Source of the DNA: Planctomycetota bacterium
Lineage (GTDB): Bacteria > Planctomycetota > Phycisphaerae > Phycisphaerales > UBA5793
Assembly: GCA_013112555.1 (NCBI GenBank)
Contig: JABFGK010000002.1
Coordinates: forward strand, 682,001-746,000
Length of the DNA: 64,000 nt
Direction of reading: 5' to 3'
Positions within the stretch are counted from its first letter, which is position 1, and the number at the start of each line of letters is the position of its first letter. Of this stretch, positions 8,774 to 18,122 are shown piece after piece. Both the position numbers and the translations under genes were made by a program. The notes under the pieces were generated by a model. The model was not told where the DNA came from. It ran no database searches and saw only the letters and a list, made by a program, of their open reading frames with translations.

Positions 8774-9136
8774 CAGGCGACCGGCGCGACTTTATCATCG
8801 TTGTCCTGGGCACAGGCGACAGGCGCCCCGTTGGGCATGCAACCATCGGGTCGGAGAAGAATGGTCCCGCGGGCAGGGCACAATGCCCCGAGGACGAGGA
8901 CTTCGGATTTGACGCCGGCCACTCGCTTCGGTGGCAGGTTGATGACAGCGACGACCTGGGATCCGATGAGGGATTCAGGCTGGTAGTTTTTCGGTCAGTT
9001 GAGCGGAAGTGGTCTTGCAGCCGAGTGCCGGGCCGAAGTCGATGGCCATGACGATCGCCGGGAGCCGTGCCGTTGGGTGGTGTTTCGCCTCGACCACCGT
9101 ACCCACTCGAACGTCAATGCGACCTGTGACAGACAT
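8773..9136 (-). pseudogene. csaA: CsaA-like tRNA-binding-domain protein, interrupted by a one-base frameshift
   Basis: From the ATG at 9136 the frame reads MSVTGRIDVRVGTVVEAKHH... to '...[11 protein letters not shown]', closely matching the start of CsaA-type export chaperones. It then meets a TGA at 8977-8975. The other half lies in the next frame: '[19 protein letters not shown]' then '[16 protein letters not shown]', '[14 protein letters not shown]', ending at 8773. The shift falls in a run of five A's (plus-strand T at 8987-8991); four A's would restore one ~120-residue frame, the normal CsaA length. The gene abuts speA (TGATG overlap). The intact 3' half and clean codon use suggest sequencing error or a very recent mutation rather than old decay. 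Confidence 0.8.
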
Positions 9137-9182
9137 ACCAAACCATACATGGCAGTGTACACACCGGACAACCCTGCCCCCC

Positions 9183-9279
9183 CGTCATCCCGGCGCAGGC
9201 CGGGATCCAGGGAGTTGAATGTGATCCATACAGTATCCCTGCCGGATCTTCCGCTCAAAGCAGCGTTGATCCGGCCTAC
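9183..9279. repeat. Two dispersed palindromic repeats (families A-variant and C)
   Basis: 9183-9208 is the CCCGG-type variant of the repeat with arms CCCGGC/GCCGGG (family A). 9238-9279 is family C, whose ends GCCGGATC and GATCCGGC are inverted around a conserved core with TTCCGCTCAAAGCAGCG. Both fill the gap between csaA and the M50 protease gene. Confidence 0.8.
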
Positions 9280-9301
9280 TACTTTTCTTCCCCCTTCCCC
9301 T

Positions 9302-9964
9302 TCAAACCACCAGGACCAGGAGATCCACAATCTTCCCCGTCACGTTCAGCGCCAGCCCGAACACTTCGCCCGACAGAAAATACAGCACGAGCAGAAAGAT
9401 GATGATTCCCATTCTCTGGAACTGCTCTGATCGATAGAGCCGATCGGCAGTCTGTGACAGTGCCCCGAGGATGTGCGAACCATCCAACGGTGGGACGGGG
9501 ATGAGGTTGAGCATGGCCAGGGCGATGTTGAGCATCCCGCCGGTCATGAAGAAGGTGCCGAGGTTGTCAACAAAGTTGGAGGGGGGCTCGGTCCCGATCA
9601 CATGGTTCTTGATGATGGCAAAGGCTGTGAGCGAGATGAGCGCCAGGATGACGTTCACTGCCGGGCCGGCTGCCGAGACGACGGCGTCACCAATGCGTCC
9701 CCACCGAAATCGACTCGGGTTGACCGGCATCTGCCCCCAGGCGATGCCTATGAACGCAAAAGCGATCAGCGACATCGTGCCCATGTGTACGAGCGGGTTG
9801 AGGGTCATGCGATTTCGCTTGATCGGGGTGTCATCCCCCTGCCAGATCGCGGCCACCCCGTGGCCCAGTTCGTGGAGACAGATCGACAGGATCACCCACA
9901 ACACCCAGGACACAAGCATGGGGGGATTGTCGCGCATCAACTCGATGAACCAGATTCTCGGCAT
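9302..9964 (-). CDS. M50-family (site-2-protease-like) membrane metalloprotease
   Basis: A 220-residue protein with several hydrophobic segments. The zinc motif HELGH lies in the first membrane segment ('SICLHELGHGVAAIWQG'), and the second ligand motif 'NLIPVPPLDGSHIL' follows near residue 165, as in compact S2P homologues. It is expected to cleave substrates within the membrane; no PDZ or CBS domain is attached and no anti-sigma factor is nearby, so the substrate is unknown. The ATG at 9964 gives a short cytoplasmic N-terminus. It diverges from the tricorn-like gene. Confidence 0.87.
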   Translation of the reverse strand: MPRIWFIELMRDNPPMLVSWVLWVILSICLHELGHGVAAIWQGDDTPIKRNRMTLNPLVHMGTMSLIAFAFIGIAWGQMPVNPSRFRWGRIGDAVVSAAGPAVNVILALISLTAFAIIKNHVIGTEPPSNFVDNLGTFFMTGGMLNIALAMLNLIPVPPLDGSHILGALSQTADRLYRSEQFQRMGIIIFLLVLYFLSGEVFGLALNVTGKIVDLLVLVV

Positions 9965-10162
9965 GGCAGATGATATGGCCGCTCATGCGCGGGCCGGGCA
10001 CCCTGGGGCGTTGATGCTGCTGACTTTTCGGTCAGAGTGGGCAACACCGTGCCGCTGAATGTCTATAACTGGCTGATACGCGATTCGAAGCGGTGGGGCC
10101 CGTTCCCCCCTCCCCCCCCCGGGTGGTCCGCCGCACACTGCCCCACGACGAAAGGTTGCCCA

Positions 10163-13100
10163 ATGAGTCTGACTCGACCGATGATTGCTCCGGCGTTCAC
10201 GATTCTGCTGCTTATGACGGGTTGGGTCGGGACCGCCGCGACCGCTGCCCTTGCCCAGAAAACACCGCCGGCCAAGGCAGTCGGGTATTACCGAAACCCA
10301 GCCATCCACGATAACACCATCGTCTTTGTGGCCGAGGGCGACCTGTGGAAAACCTCGGTCTTCGGTGGGGCGGCAAGCCGGCTGACGAGCCATCCGGGCG
10401 ATGAGACGAACCCGGCCATCTCTCCTGACGGGACGACGGTCGCCTTCACCGGGGAGTACGAAGGGCCCGCCGAGGTCTACACGATGCCCATCGAAGGCGG
10501 ACTCCCCACCAGATTCACCTATGACGCCAACCGCGGCCTCGTGGCCGGCTGGACGCCCGACAACCGCATCATCTACATCTGCTCAATCTACTCGACGCTG
10601 CCGCGCTGGCAGATGGTCCTGCTCGACCCGGCCACCGGAGATCGGGAACTGCTCCCGCTCGCGCAGGCAGCCGGCGGGTGTATTGATGAAGACGGCCAAT
10701 CCGTCTTCTTTACCCGCGTGCCGTTTCAGGGCAGTCACACCAAGCGGTACAAGGGCGGGACGGCCCAGACGCTCTGGCGATTCGACCTGCCGACAGACGA
10801 AACCGACCCGGCAGCAGTGAATGAAGCCGTCCATCTGACCGGCGACTATCCCGGCACGAGCCGCAACCCGATGTGCTGGGATGGCCGCGTGTACTTCGAA
10901 TCCGATCGCAATGAGACGATGAACGTCTGGTCGATGAAGCCGGACGGATCGGACCTCCAGCAACATACATTCCATGTTGGTTGGGATGTCAAAACGGCCT
11001 CGCTCGGGCAGGGTCGCATCGTGTATCAACTCGGCGGGGACATCCGATTATTCGACATCACGGCAGGCACCGATCGCATGATCCCGATCACGCTCGATTC
11101 TGACTTCGATCAGACACGCGAGAAGTGGGTCACGAGCCCGATTGACTACCTGACGTCGGCCCACCTGTCGCCGGACGGTGATCGAGTGGTGTTGACGGCC
11201 CGGGGCGAGGTGTTCGTGATGCCGCACGGCCAGGGGCGCCTCGTGCAGGCCACCCGCCGGCCTGATGTCCGGTATCGCACGGCCCGCTTCACGGCCGACG
11301 GCGAGCGGATTCTGACCCTGTCGGATGAGTCCGGCGAGATTGAGTTCTGGACGCTGCCGACCGATGGGACGCCAGACGACCATCAGCAGTTGACAACCGA
11401 CGGGGTCGTGCTGCGCTGGGATGGGATTCCTTCCACGGACGGCACATGGATCGCGCATTACGACAAGAACTTCAGGCTCTGGCTGTTCAACGTCGACAGC
11501 GGAGAACAGCGGTTGATCGATCAGTCGGACTACGACGACTTTTCTGATCTCGCATGGAGCCCGGACAACAAGTGGCTGGCGTATGTCAAGGTAGTTCACA
11601 ATCAAAACCACGTCATTCGGTTGTACCATGTCGATGATGCGATCACGCTTGATCTGACGAGTGATCGGTACGACAGTCGCTCGCCGGCGTGGGATCCCGA
11701 CGGCGAATGGGTGTACTTCCTGTCGGATCGAAACTTCCGCTCGCTCGTGCGCAGCCCATGGGGGCCGAGGCAGCCCGAGCCGTTTTTTGATCGTGAAACC
11801 GAACTGTTCATGGCAGCACTGCAGCCGGGTTTGCGATCCCCGTTTGAGCCGGATACCGAACTGACGCGCCAGGCAGAGCAGGCCAAGGAGGAAGATGAGG
11901 AAAAGGAGACGAATGAGGACGACGCGTCAGCCACGGATGACACGGATGCTGCACAAGCAAACACCGAGGATACAGCAGACGAGGCAACGGCCGATGAATC
12001 GCAGGAGGATGGCACAGACGAGTCCGCGGAGGATAGTGAAGCTGCTGATGGTGATGATGAGGATGAAGGTGATGATGAGGCTGACAAGGCGGAGTCACTC
12101 ATCGAGATTGAAGCAGAGGGGCTGCAGGAGCGGCTGTATCGGATCCCGGTCGCGGCCGGCAACTACGGCAATCTGATGGCAACAGCGGACCATCTGTTCT
12201 GGCTTGGCCGCGAGGACTTGTACGACCGAAGCGTCGACTTCAAGACGCTGGAGATCAAGAACACGAAGATCGAACCGAAGACGGTCGTGTCCGGTGTGGC
12301 GTCGGTGGAGATGTCGCCCGACGGCTCGAAGTTGCTGATTCGGAAGGGCAGCGGGCTGCATCGCATCGATACCGCCTCGGCGCGCGGGCCGGCTACGCTT
12401 GACGATACGACGGCGTTTGACCTGTCAGGCTGGGCGTTCTCACTCGTGCCGCGTGAAGAGTGGCGTCAGATGTTCATTGATGCCTGGCGACTCGAACGGG
12501 ATTACTTCTATGACACGAACATGCACGGCGTTGACTGGCCGGCCATGCTCGACAAATACCTCCCGCTCGTCAATCGAGTCAGCACGCGAGGGGAACTGAG
12601 CGATCTTATTGCGCAGATGGTGGCGGAACTGTCCGCGCTGCACACCTTCGTGTACGGCGGCGATAATCGCGGCGGGACGGACAACATCAACATCGGCACG
12701 CTCGGTGCACGGCTGACTCGTGACCCCGAAGCCGGCGGGTATCGGATTGAGCATATCTACCGGCACGATCCCGATGAGCCGGATCAGGCGTCGCCGTTGG
12801 CTGCACTGGATTCAACGATTGCGGAAGGCGACGTGATCACGGCCGTCAATCGCGTTCCGGTCTTGTCAGCCCCTGATATCGGCGCGCTGCTGCGCAATCA
12901 GGTCGGCCGGCAGGTGCTGCTCGATCTGACCGGTGGCGAAACCGGCGAGACGTATCAACAGGTTGTCATGCCTGGTTCCACGTGGTCCGAGCGCGATCTG
13001 CGGTATGACGAATGGGAGTACACGCGCCGGCTGCTGGTTGATCAAATGGGCGACGGGCGGATTGGGTATGTGCATCTGCGTGCGATGGGCGGCGGTGATA

Positions 13101-13678
13101 TTGCGCAATGGACGCGTGACTTCTACCCGGTGCACGATCGCGAAGCACTCATCATTGATGTGCGGCAAAACGGCGGCGGGAACATCGACTCGTGGATCCT
13201 GGAGAAGTTGATTCGGCAGATCTGGTTCTATTGGCAGGCTCGCGTCGGCAAGCCGACCTGGAACATGCAGTACGCGTTTCCGGGGCACATGGTCGTCCTG
13301 TGCAACGAGCACACGGGGTCGGACGGCGAGGCGTTTACCGAGGGGTTCCGGCGACTCGGGCTCGGCAAAGTCATCGGCACGCGCACCTGGGGCGGTGAGA
13401 TCTGGCTGACGTCCTCAAACGTGCTGGTTGACAACGGGATCGCGACGGCAGCCGAGTTCGGCGTGTATGGGCCGGAGGGAACCTGGCTGATTGAAGGGCA
13501 TGGGGTGGAGCCGGACGAGACGGTCGACAATCTGCCGTATGCGACGTTTCTCGGTTCCGATGAGCAACTCGATGCTGCGGTCGCTCATCTGCTTGAGTCA
13601 TTGGCGAACGATCCGGTGGTCATTCCTGATGCCCCGACGCACCCGGACAAGTCGTCGAAAGATAACCGGCCGAAGTGA
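10163..13678 (+). CDS. Tricorn-like S41 serine protease, secreted
   Basis: A 1171-residue protein. The signal peptide covers about residues 1-32. Repeated 'SPDG'-type propeller blades follow (for example 'AISPDGTTVAFTGEYEG', 'LSPDGDRVVLTARGE', 'WSPDNKWLAYV', 'WDPDGEWVYFLSDRN'). A highly acidic Asp/Glu/Ala linker of about 80 residues (around residues 575-655) comes next. Then a C-terminal part has a PDZ-like domain ('STIAEGDVITAVN') and the S41 nucleophile region 'TGSDGEAFTEGFRRL'. This order matches tricorn protease, which degrades oligopeptides; a signal peptide implies an extracytoplasmic role. The ATG at 10163 has GAAAGG seven bases upstream; an upstream 42-codon extension is proline-rich and lacks a signal. 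The acidic linker is unusual for the family. Confidence 0.87.
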   Translation: MSLTRPMIAPAFTILLLMTGWVGTAATAALAQKTPPAKAVGYYRNPAIHDNTIVFVAEGDLWKTSVFGGAASRLTSHPGDETNPAISPDGTTVAFTGEYEGPAEVYTMPIEGGLPTRFTYDANRGLVAGWTPDNRIIYICSIYSTLPRWQMVLLDPATGDRELLPLAQAAGGCIDEDGQSVFFTRVPFQGSHTKRYKGGTAQTLWRFDLPTDETDPAAVNEAVHLTGDYPGTSRNPMCWDGRVYFESDRNETMNVWSMKPDGSDLQQHTFHVGWDVKTASLGQGRIVYQLGGDIRLFDITAGTDRMIPITLDSDFDQTREKWVTSPIDYLTSAHLSPDGDRVVLTARGEVFVMPHGQGRLVQATRRPDVRYRTARFTADGERILTLSDESGEIEFWTLPTDGTPDDHQQLTTDGVVLRWDGIPSTDGTWIAHYDKNFRLWLFNVDSGEQRLIDQSDYDDFSDLAWSPDNKWLAYVKVVHNQNHVIRLYHVDDAITLDLTSDRYDSRSPAWDPDGEWVYFLSDRNFRSLVRSPWGPRQPEPFFDRETELFMAALQPGLRSPFEPDTELTRQAEQAKEEDEEKETNEDDASATDDTDAAQANTEDTADEATADESQEDGTDESAEDSEAADGDDEDEGDDEADKAESLIEIEAEGLQERLYRIPVAAGNYGNLMATADHLFWLGREDLYDRSVDFKTLEIKNTKIEPKTVVSGVASVEMSPDGSKLLIRKGSGLHRIDTASARGPATLDDTTAFDLSGWAFSLVPREEWRQMFIDAWRLERDYFYDTNMHGVDWPAMLDKYLPLVNRVSTRGELSDLIAQMVAELSALHTFVYGGDNRGGTDNINIGTLGARLTRDPEAGGYRIEHIYRHDPDEPDQASPLAALDSTIAEGDVITAVNRVPVLSAPDIGALLRNQVGRQVLLDLTGGETGETYQQVVMPGSTWSERDLRYDEWEYTRRLLVDQMGDGRIGYVHLRAMGGGDIAQWTRDFYPVHDREALIIDVRQNGGGNIDSWILEKLIRQIWFYWQARVGKPTWNMQYAFPGHMVVLCNEHTGSDGEAFTEGFRRLGLGKVIGTRTWGGEIWLTSSNVLVDNGIATAAEFGVYGPEGTWLIEGHGVEPDETVDNLPYATFLGSDEQLDAAVAHLLESLANDPVVIPDAPTHPDKSSKDNRPK

Positions 13679-14059
13679 GTATGAGTGAGGCAACCGGTGT
13701 ATTCGCCGAGAGGGGCTCACAAAGCCGCCGCCGGTGGTGGCGGCGTACGGAGGAGGATGTAGGCCGGATCAACGCTGCTTTGAGCGGAAGATCCGGCAGG
13801 GAAACCGTATGGATCACATTCACCTCCCTGGATCCCGGCCTGCGCGGGAATGGCGAAAGGGGGGCATGGCATGATGCTTGCGCATCATTCCCCCGGCAGA
13901 GCCGGGGGCTAACTGAAGGGAGGGGGAGATGCACACGGATTCGGAGCCGTGGGCGTGGCGCGAGGGTGGAGATCATCCCCTACCATGCAGGCAACGATGA
14001 GTGGGTGACTTCACGTGATCTGCACGGACCGGCCGAATCCATGAAAGCGATCCTGCACC
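13679..14059. other. Intergenic region made mostly of dispersed repeats
   Basis: No gene is supported in these 381 bases. They hold, in order, inverted copies of family B (13717-13744, GCCGCC/GGTGGC hairpin), family C (13759-13800), family A variant (13826-13853) and family D (13861-13915, a GATGATGC hairpin plus a CCCCCGGC/GCCGGGGG hairpin). All are in the opposite orientation to most copies elsewhere, so the composite order has been flipped as a block. 13916-14059 is non-repetitive and may hold the promoter of the MFS gene. Confidence 0.75.
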
Positions 14060-15454
14060 ATGCCTGATAGTGATTCTCAACATGCGCGCGGCGGACTGTT
14101 GCAGCGAGGATTTGGCTCGCTCATCGCGACTCAGTTTCTTGGTGCTGCCAACGATAACGTACTCAAGCAGACGCTGATTTTCATGATCATGGCCAACGGG
14201 CTCTGGGCTGAGAAGCTCGGCAAGGGAGGCCAGGGGGTCATCGGCCTGTGCCTGACGTTGCCGTTTATTCTGCTGTCCGGCTATGCCGGCCAATATGCCG
14301 ACCGGAACAGCAAACAAGTGGTGACCGTGCAGGTGAAGGCAGCCGAGATCGGGATCGCGATCACGGCAGGCATCGGGCTGTGGCTCGGCTGGTTCTGGAT
14401 CAGCCTGGTTGCCTTTATTGCGCTGGCCGTGCAGAGTGCGTTTTTCGGGCCGGCAAAATACGGCATGATTCCCGAACTCGTCAACGCCAACGAACTCAGT
14501 CGGGCCAACGGCGTTATTAACATGTTCACCAACATCGCCGTTATCATCGGCACGCTCATCGCCGGGCCCGTGTGCGAACTCTTCTGGCCGAAGGCACAAT
14601 CAGCAGCAACAGCCGCGGCTGCAGCTGCTGCCACCGACCCGAGCGGGGCGGAAGTGGCCGCGTCGGTCGATCGAATGGTGTGGCTGCCGTTGGCTGTCAT
14701 GCTTGTAATTGCCATTCTCGGGTTTTGCGGCTCATTGTTCATCCCGAAACTGCCGGCCAAGGAACCCACACTCAAATATAACTCCAATCCGTTCAGCACG
14801 TATTACTATGCCCTGCGCGAGATGGCCAAGGGACCGCTGCTGCCGATCGCCATTGCCTGGGCCTACTTCTACATGGTCGGGTTTGCTGCCATCCTGCTGT
14901 TGCCTGAGTACGAGCATCTGCTGAGCATCAGTTATACGAAGGCCAGTATTCTGTTCGCGGTGCTCGCTATCTCGATCGGCGTGGGTAGCGCATTAGCCGG
15001 CCTCATTTCGGGCAAGCGTATTGAGCCGCGGCTCGTCCCGGTCGGGGCCGTCGGCGTCACGGTTTTTCTTGGCCTGCTCGGATTTGTGCCTGGCCCTCTT
15101 ATTGGGTCTGCAAGTAATCCTCACATCTTCTGGGTTATTGCAGGATTGCTGGCCGGTGCCGGCGCGTTTGCAGGCGCGTACCTCATCCCGCTCCAGGCAC
15201 TGATCCAGGACTTGGCACCGGAGAATGAACGAGGCCGATATCTCGGGACAACCAACGCGCTGTCGTTTGTGTTCAGTTCACTCGGCGCGATCATCGTGCA
15301 GGTATCCCGCAGCGTCCTCCACATGCAGGCGCATCATGTCTTCTTTGTCTGCGGCGGGCTTGGTTTGATCGGCACGGTGTATCTGTTTATCCGTTTCCGC
15401 AAGCCGTTGTACGCTGCGGTGAAACAGGCCGAATCACACTACAACACTCAGTAA
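14060..15454 (+). CDS. MFS transporter, LplT-like
   Basis: A 464-residue integral membrane protein with about twelve hydrophobic segments. 'TQFLGAANDNVLKQTLIF' at the N-terminus and 'AFFGPAKYGMIPELV' in the first half are hallmarks of the LplT/Aas-type branch, which flips lysophospholipids across the inner membrane for re-acylation. The two six-helix halves are joined by an Ala-rich linker (about residues 175-200, 'AATAAAAAAATDPSG'). No acyltransferase or acyl-ACP synthetase is adjacent, so a lipid substrate is inference from family. No clear ribosome-binding site precedes the ATG. Confidence 0.78.
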   Translation: MPDSDSQHARGGLLQRGFGSLIATQFLGAANDNVLKQTLIFMIMANGLWAEKLGKGGQGVIGLCLTLPFILLSGYAGQYADRNSKQVVTVQVKAAEIGIAITAGIGLWLGWFWISLVAFIALAVQSAFFGPAKYGMIPELVNANELSRANGVINMFTNIAVIIGTLIAGPVCELFWPKAQSAATAAAAAAATDPSGAEVAASVDRMVWLPLAVMLVIAILGFCGSLFIPKLPAKEPTLKYNSNPFSTYYYALREMAKGPLLPIAIAWAYFYMVGFAAILLLPEYEHLLSISYTKASILFAVLAISIGVGSALAGLISGKRIEPRLVPVGAVGVTVFLGLLGFVPGPLIGSASNPHIFWVIAGLLAGAGAFAGAYLIPLQALIQDLAPENERGRYLGTTNALSFVFSSLGAIIVQVSRSVLHMQAHHVFFVCGGLGLIGTVYLFIRFRKPLYAAVKQAESHYNTQ

Positions 15455-15463
15455 CAAGAAAAG

Positions 15464-15496
15464 CCGGACTTGCCGTCGCTGTGACGACAAGTCCGG
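15464..15496 (-). terminator. Intrinsic terminator downstream of the ABC exporter operon
   Basis: CCGGACTTG (15464-15472) pairs perfectly with CAAGTCCGG (15488-15496), with further CGTC/GACG pairing inside. Read on the minus strand the stem is followed by CTTTTCTTGTT, fitting termination of the natAB-like transcript; it also lies just after the MFS stop. Confidence 0.65.
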
Positions 15497-15500
15497 GTCA

Positions 15501-15549
15501 TACAAGCCGGTTGAGGCAATCGAGTAAAACGAGAGTGGCTCGGCCGGAT
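15501..15549. repeat. Dispersed repeat, family G
   Basis: A copy of the element beginning ACAAGCCGGTTGAGGC and ending CTCGGCCGGA; close copies lie at 28651-28702 and 51103-51150. Imperfectly self-complementary ends suggest it folds as RNA. Confidence 0.7.
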
Positions 15550-15566
15550 ACCGCTCCGCTCCCGCC

Positions 15567-16985
15567 CTACGCCTGCCACACCCACTTAACAAGCGTCTTG
15601 AAGTTCGGCGGCTTGCCGTACATCAGCACACCGATGCGGAAGACTTTTGCGGCCGCTTTCATCAACACATACACCGAGGCAAAACCGATGACGAGCGTCG
15701 CCCCGACCTGCCACATGGCAATGTCCTGATTGCTGCCCAAGCGCATGGCCATGATAAACGGCGTAAACGGCGGGATGAAGCTCAGCACCTGAGCCAGCAT
15801 GCTGTTGGGTGCCTGGATGACCGGCATCATCACCAGAAACGGGATGATCAAAACCATCATCGCCGGCGTCATCATTGCGCTCGCCTCGCGCACATCGTTC
15901 ACTGCCGAACCCACTGACGCCATCATGCAGGCCACGATGAGAAACGCCATAATGAAGTACGGGATGAAGATGATGACATCGCGAAACTCAATCAGATGCA
16001 AAAGATTGTACTTGTCCAGTGCCAGCAGGCTGACCGTGAGATAGATCGCCAGCATGGTCGCTGCCACCGCCCCCTGACCCAGGATCTTGCCCGTCATCAT
16101 CTGCATTGATGACACTGCTGACAGCATCACCTCCATGACACGGCTCGACTTTTCCTCAACGGTGGACATGAGCAGATACTGGCCGCCGGTAAATGTACTG
16201 ATCCACAACAACATCATGAACGCCAGCGGCACCAGAAACATCGCTTCGCCGATCGACTTTGCTTCGCCGGTTTCCGTCACCGTCTTCAACTCGATCGACG
16301 GCGGCATCATGTTCATCATGTCCGCGGCATACGCGACGGCATGCGACCAGCGGGACTCGACAATCCCTTGCCGGACGGCCCGCCGCAGCGCGGATTGATT
16401 CTCGGCATGCAGGCCGGGCCCGGTGTACAACGTCACACCCCCCCGCTCCATGGCCTGAGAACCGCCCTCCTTAATCTCCAGGTAACCAAGCAGATCACCC
16501 GCACGAATCAGTGCCTGCATCCGCTCACGCAGATCGTCAAGCGTTTCCTCACTCTCAAGATCGGCAAACTCGAGCGTCACGTCAGGCACCGGTTGATCAA
16601 GAAACGGGTTGCCTCCCCCAAACAACTCCATCGCGATCACAGCGGCTTCACCACCGGCACTGCGGGCCTGTTCCACCATTTCCTGACGCTGTGCATCTGA
16701 ATCCGAGTTATCCGGATCTCGCAGCTGCTCCAGCTCATTCTTCTGTGCCTGAATCATCTCCGGATTCAACTGCTCCTCAATGGCATCAAACGCCCGCGAG
16801 GCAGTATTCGCGTCATACACCGCCAGCGTGCCCTTCAACTGAGGAGGCTCACTGTCAATCACGTTCGGAATAATGATAATCAGCGTATAGAAGACAAGCG
16901 GAAAGATAACCGCCCCGAGCACGAACGCTTTGGTCATGACCGTTGACTTATATTCCTGCATCAGGACTTGAATGACCTTAGTCAT
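15567..16985 (-). CDS. ABC exporter permease, NatB-like
   Basis: A 472-residue membrane protein. It has one N-terminal transmembrane helix ('FVLGAVIFPLVFYTLIIII'), a large extracytoplasmic domain (residues ~40-245) and about five C-terminal helices including 'AFMMLLWISTFTGGQYLLM'. It belongs to the ABC-2 permease family with NatB topology. Its start overlaps the end of the ATPase gene by eight bases, so the two form one operon. NatAB exports sodium in Bacillus; the substrate here cannot be deduced, and other ABC-2 systems of this shape export peptides or drugs. A terminator lies about 70 bases beyond the stop. Confidence 0.82.
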   Translation of the reverse strand: MTKVIQVLMQEYKSTVMTKAFVLGAVIFPLVFYTLIIIIPNVIDSEPPQLKGTLAVYDANTASRAFDAIEEQLNPEMIQAQKNELEQLRDPDNSDSDAQRQEMVEQARSAGGEAAVIAMELFGGGNPFLDQPVPDVTLEFADLESEETLDDLRERMQALIRAGDLLGYLEIKEGGSQAMERGGVTLYTGPGLHAENQSALRRAVRQGIVESRWSHAVAYAADMMNMMPPSIELKTVTETGEAKSIGEAMFLVPLAFMMLLWISTFTGGQYLLMSTVEEKSSRVMEVMLSAVSSMQMMTGKILGQGAVAATMLAIYLTVSLLALDKYNLLHLIEFRDVIIFIPYFIMAFLIVACMMASVGSAVNDVREASAMMTPAMMVLIIPFLVMMPVIQAPNSMLAQVLSFIPPFTPFIMAMRLGSNQDIAMWQVGATLVIGFASVYVLMKAAAKVFRIGVLMYGKPPNFKTLVKWVWQA

Positions 16986-17943
16986 GGCTTCCTACCTCCA
17001 GCACGCCGAACTCATTGAGCCGCGCGTCATCAACAAGACTGATGAAGATATCATCGAGACTCGGCTGTCGCAGTTCGACTTTGGCCAGGTCGTCGGAGTT
17101 CAACATCGCTCGCATCACCTGTACCGGGTCCACCTCTGCGTTCAGGAATACTTCGATTTCACCGTTGTATTCATTGACGCGCTGGACGCCGTCGTAGTCT
17201 CGTAAATCAAGTCGTTGATCTTCGGATCGTTTCCGCACGAGCAACGTCCGCGGGTCGAACTGCGCGCGGATCTCAGCGAGCGTCCCATCGAGGACAGTCT
17301 TGCCGCGATCAATCATCACGATTCGCTCGCACATCTGTTCTGCCTGGGGCAGGACGTGGGTCGAGAAAATGATCGTTCGCCCCTCTTGCTTGTTCATGTC
17401 GACAATCAGGTTCCGCAGCATGCGGGCGTTGACGGGGTCGAGGCCGGAAAACGGCTCATCCAGGATCACGAGTTCCGGATCGTGGATCAACGTCGCGGCG
17501 ACCTGGACCTTCTGCTGCATGCCCTTGGAGAGTTCTTCGAGCCGCTTCTTCCCGACGCCCGGCAGCTCGACGCGGTCGAGCCAGTCCGAGGCTTTGCGCT
17601 TGGCAGGCCCGGCGTCCACCCCTTTGAGTCGGGCCATGTAGACGAGGTACTCAGTCGTCTTCATCTTGCGATAGACGCCGCGCTCCTCGGGGAGGTAGCC
17701 GATGAGGTCCTTGCTTTCGACGGCACTCGCTTTCCCGAGGACGGACAGTTCGCCGCTGTCGGGGAAGATGATCGCCATGATCATCCGGATCGTTGTCGTC
17801 TTGCCGGCCCCGTTGGGCCCGAGGAACCCGCACAGGCTGCCATAGGGGACGTCGAGGGTCAGGTCGTCGACGGCCCTGAGCTTCCCGAACGTCTTGGTGA
17901 CGCCCCGAATCGTAATTGCTGATTCACCGTTACTCACAATCAT
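16978..17943 (-). CDS. ABC exporter ATP-binding protein, NatA-like
   Basis: A 321-residue ATPase. Walker A is 'GPNGAGKTTTIRM', the signature is 'LSKGMQQKVQ', Walker B is 'LVILDEPFSGLDP' and the switch His is in 'IIFSTHVL'. About 100 residues follow the nucleotide-binding domain, as is usual for the NatA/CcmA-like group ('GTLAEIRAQFDPRTLLVRK'). The ATG at 17943 is preceded by AAGGAG; a longer frame to 18012 adds only unconserved residues. It is the first gene of a two-gene operon with the permease. Confidence 0.88.
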   Translation of the reverse strand: MIVSNGESAITIRGVTKTFGKLRAVDDLTLDVPYGSLCGFLGPNGAGKTTTIRMIMAIIFPDSGELSVLGKASAVESKDLIGYLPEERGVYRKMKTTEYLVYMARLKGVDAGPAKRKASDWLDRVELPGVGKKRLEELSKGMQQKVQVAATLIHDPELVILDEPFSGLDPVNARMLRNLIVDMNKQEGRTIIFSTHVLPQAEQMCERIVMIDRGKTVLDGTLAEIRAQFDPRTLLVRKRSEDQRLDLRDYDGVQRVNEYNGEIEVFLNAEVDPVQVMRAMLNSDDLAKVELRQPSLDDIFISLVDDARLNEFGVLEVGSHD

Positions 17944-18122
17944 GCACTCCTTGCCTTCGACTCCCAGCCCCACCCAGGTCGGCCAGCCATCCGGTGCCGG
18001 CTCTGTGGCCATGAGCGGCCGTGCCGGCGCAGTTCATAGCGTATGCCCCCTTTTTCCGCTCATCCGGCATGAAGTTTCCCAGCAACGTGTCCAACCCACA
18101 GCCATTGCGGACACGGTGGTAC

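Noticed and set aside
8975..8977. In-frame TGA in the csaA-like gene considered as a second selenocysteine codon
   Set aside because: The homologous continuation is in a different frame and no Cys belongs at that position; a homopolymer frameshift explains it.
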